Assembly: GCA_028693775.1 (NCBI GenBank)
Contig: JAQUUS010000140.1
Coordinates: 1-5,043 of the forward strand
Direction: 5' to 3'
From: Alphaproteobacteria bacterium
GTDB taxonomy: Bacteria > Pseudomonadota > Alphaproteobacteria > UBA9219
DNA: 5,043 nucleotides
Shown here one piece after another: positions 4,758 to 5,043 of this stretch (positions are counted from its first letter, which is position 1; every line of letters starts with the position of its first letter). The notes beneath the pieces were generated by a model that was not told the origin of the DNA, searched no databases, and was given only the letters and a program-made list of their open reading frames with translations. Position numbers and translations under genes: made by a program.

Positions 4758-5043
4758 TCAGGACTTGCGGAGGTGCGTGAGGAAGTTTTCGACTTCCTTC
4801 TGAAGCTTCTTCGATTGATCCGACAGATGGCCCGCGGCGGTCAGGACTTCCTTGGAGTCGTGAAGCGAGATTTCGGAATCTTTCGTCATGAGCGCAATAT
4901 TGTCCGACGTTTGCGCCGCGCTTGACGAGACGTGCTGAATGTTCATCGCGATTTCGCGCGTTGCGGCGGTCTGCTGGGTGACGGCGCTTGCGATGTTCGA
5001 CGAAACGGCGTTGATTTCCTCGATGATCCTGCCGATATCCTCG
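4758..5043 (-). CDS. Methyl-accepting chemotaxis protein, C-terminal end (5' part outside window)
   Basis: Only the last 94 residues are visible, ending in TGA (complement of 4758-4760). The segment EDIGRIIEEINAVSSNIASA, then VTQQTAATREIAMNIQHVSS, matches the C-terminal methylation helix of MCP signalling domains, which follows the hairpin tip where CheA and CheW bind. The QQTAATREIA heptads are typical of the adaptation region. The tail LTAAGHLSDQSKKLQKEVENFLTHLRKS is the common alphaproteobacterial MCP ending. There is no NWETF-like CheR-docking pentapeptide. Sensor type, membrane segments and ligand lie outside the window. The Met encoded at complement 4944-4946 is internal, not a start. 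The gene is tail-to-tail with the unknown gene at 3975 and no terminator lies in the 9-nt gap. Confidence 0.92.
   Translation of the reverse strand, partial: EDIGRIIEEINAVSSNIASAVTQQTAATREIAMNIQHVSSSAAQTSDNIALMTKDSEISLHDSKEVLTAAGHLSDQSKKLQKEVENFLTHLRKS

Overview
The window looks like a housekeeping stretch of an alphaproteobacterial chromosome of moderate to high GC. The evidence is the kind of genes present: a Coq10/RatA-type START-domain protein, an HU protein of the subfamily with a GLGILQVKKRAARMGRNPATGE core, an AsmA-like envelope protein, a YggT-folD pair and a methyl-accepting chemotaxis protein (MCP) with an alphaproteobacterial-style tail. I cannot place it to genus. I see no insertion sequence, phage gene, CRISPR array or defence cassette.

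Layout, left to right. (1) The 3' end of an AsmA-like gene runs in from the left edge (+) to 808. (2) A short gap carries a promoter-like site and a long dyad, followed by tRNA-Asp(GTC) with encoded CCA at 903-979. (3) A coq10/ratA-like gene (+) starts with GTG only 20 nt after the tRNA. (4) A strong hairpin with A-tract and T-tract on its two sides sits between that gene and the convergent HU gene (-), and can serve both. (5) A 252-nt gap separates HU from the divergent yggT-folD pair (+), and a good -35/-10 match lies upstream of yggT. (6) folD runs 23 bp into the 3' end of a convergent Rossmann-like/DUF2520 gene (-). (7) Divergent from it across 93 nt is an uncharacterised gene (+) for a 257-residue protein that I do not recognise. 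(8) Nine nt later the 3' end of an MCP gene (-) runs off the right edge.

The genes do not form one pathway. They cover envelope maintenance (AsmA-like), translation (tRNA-Asp), ubiquinone handling (Coq10-like), nucleoid structure (HU), membrane physiology (YggT), one-carbon metabolism (FolD) and chemotaxis (MCP). The most unusual points are local: the tRNA-mRNA adjacency, the tail-to-tail coding overlap at folD, the near-abutting yggT-folD junction and the uncharacterised gene. I found no convincing sign of a new multi-gene system.
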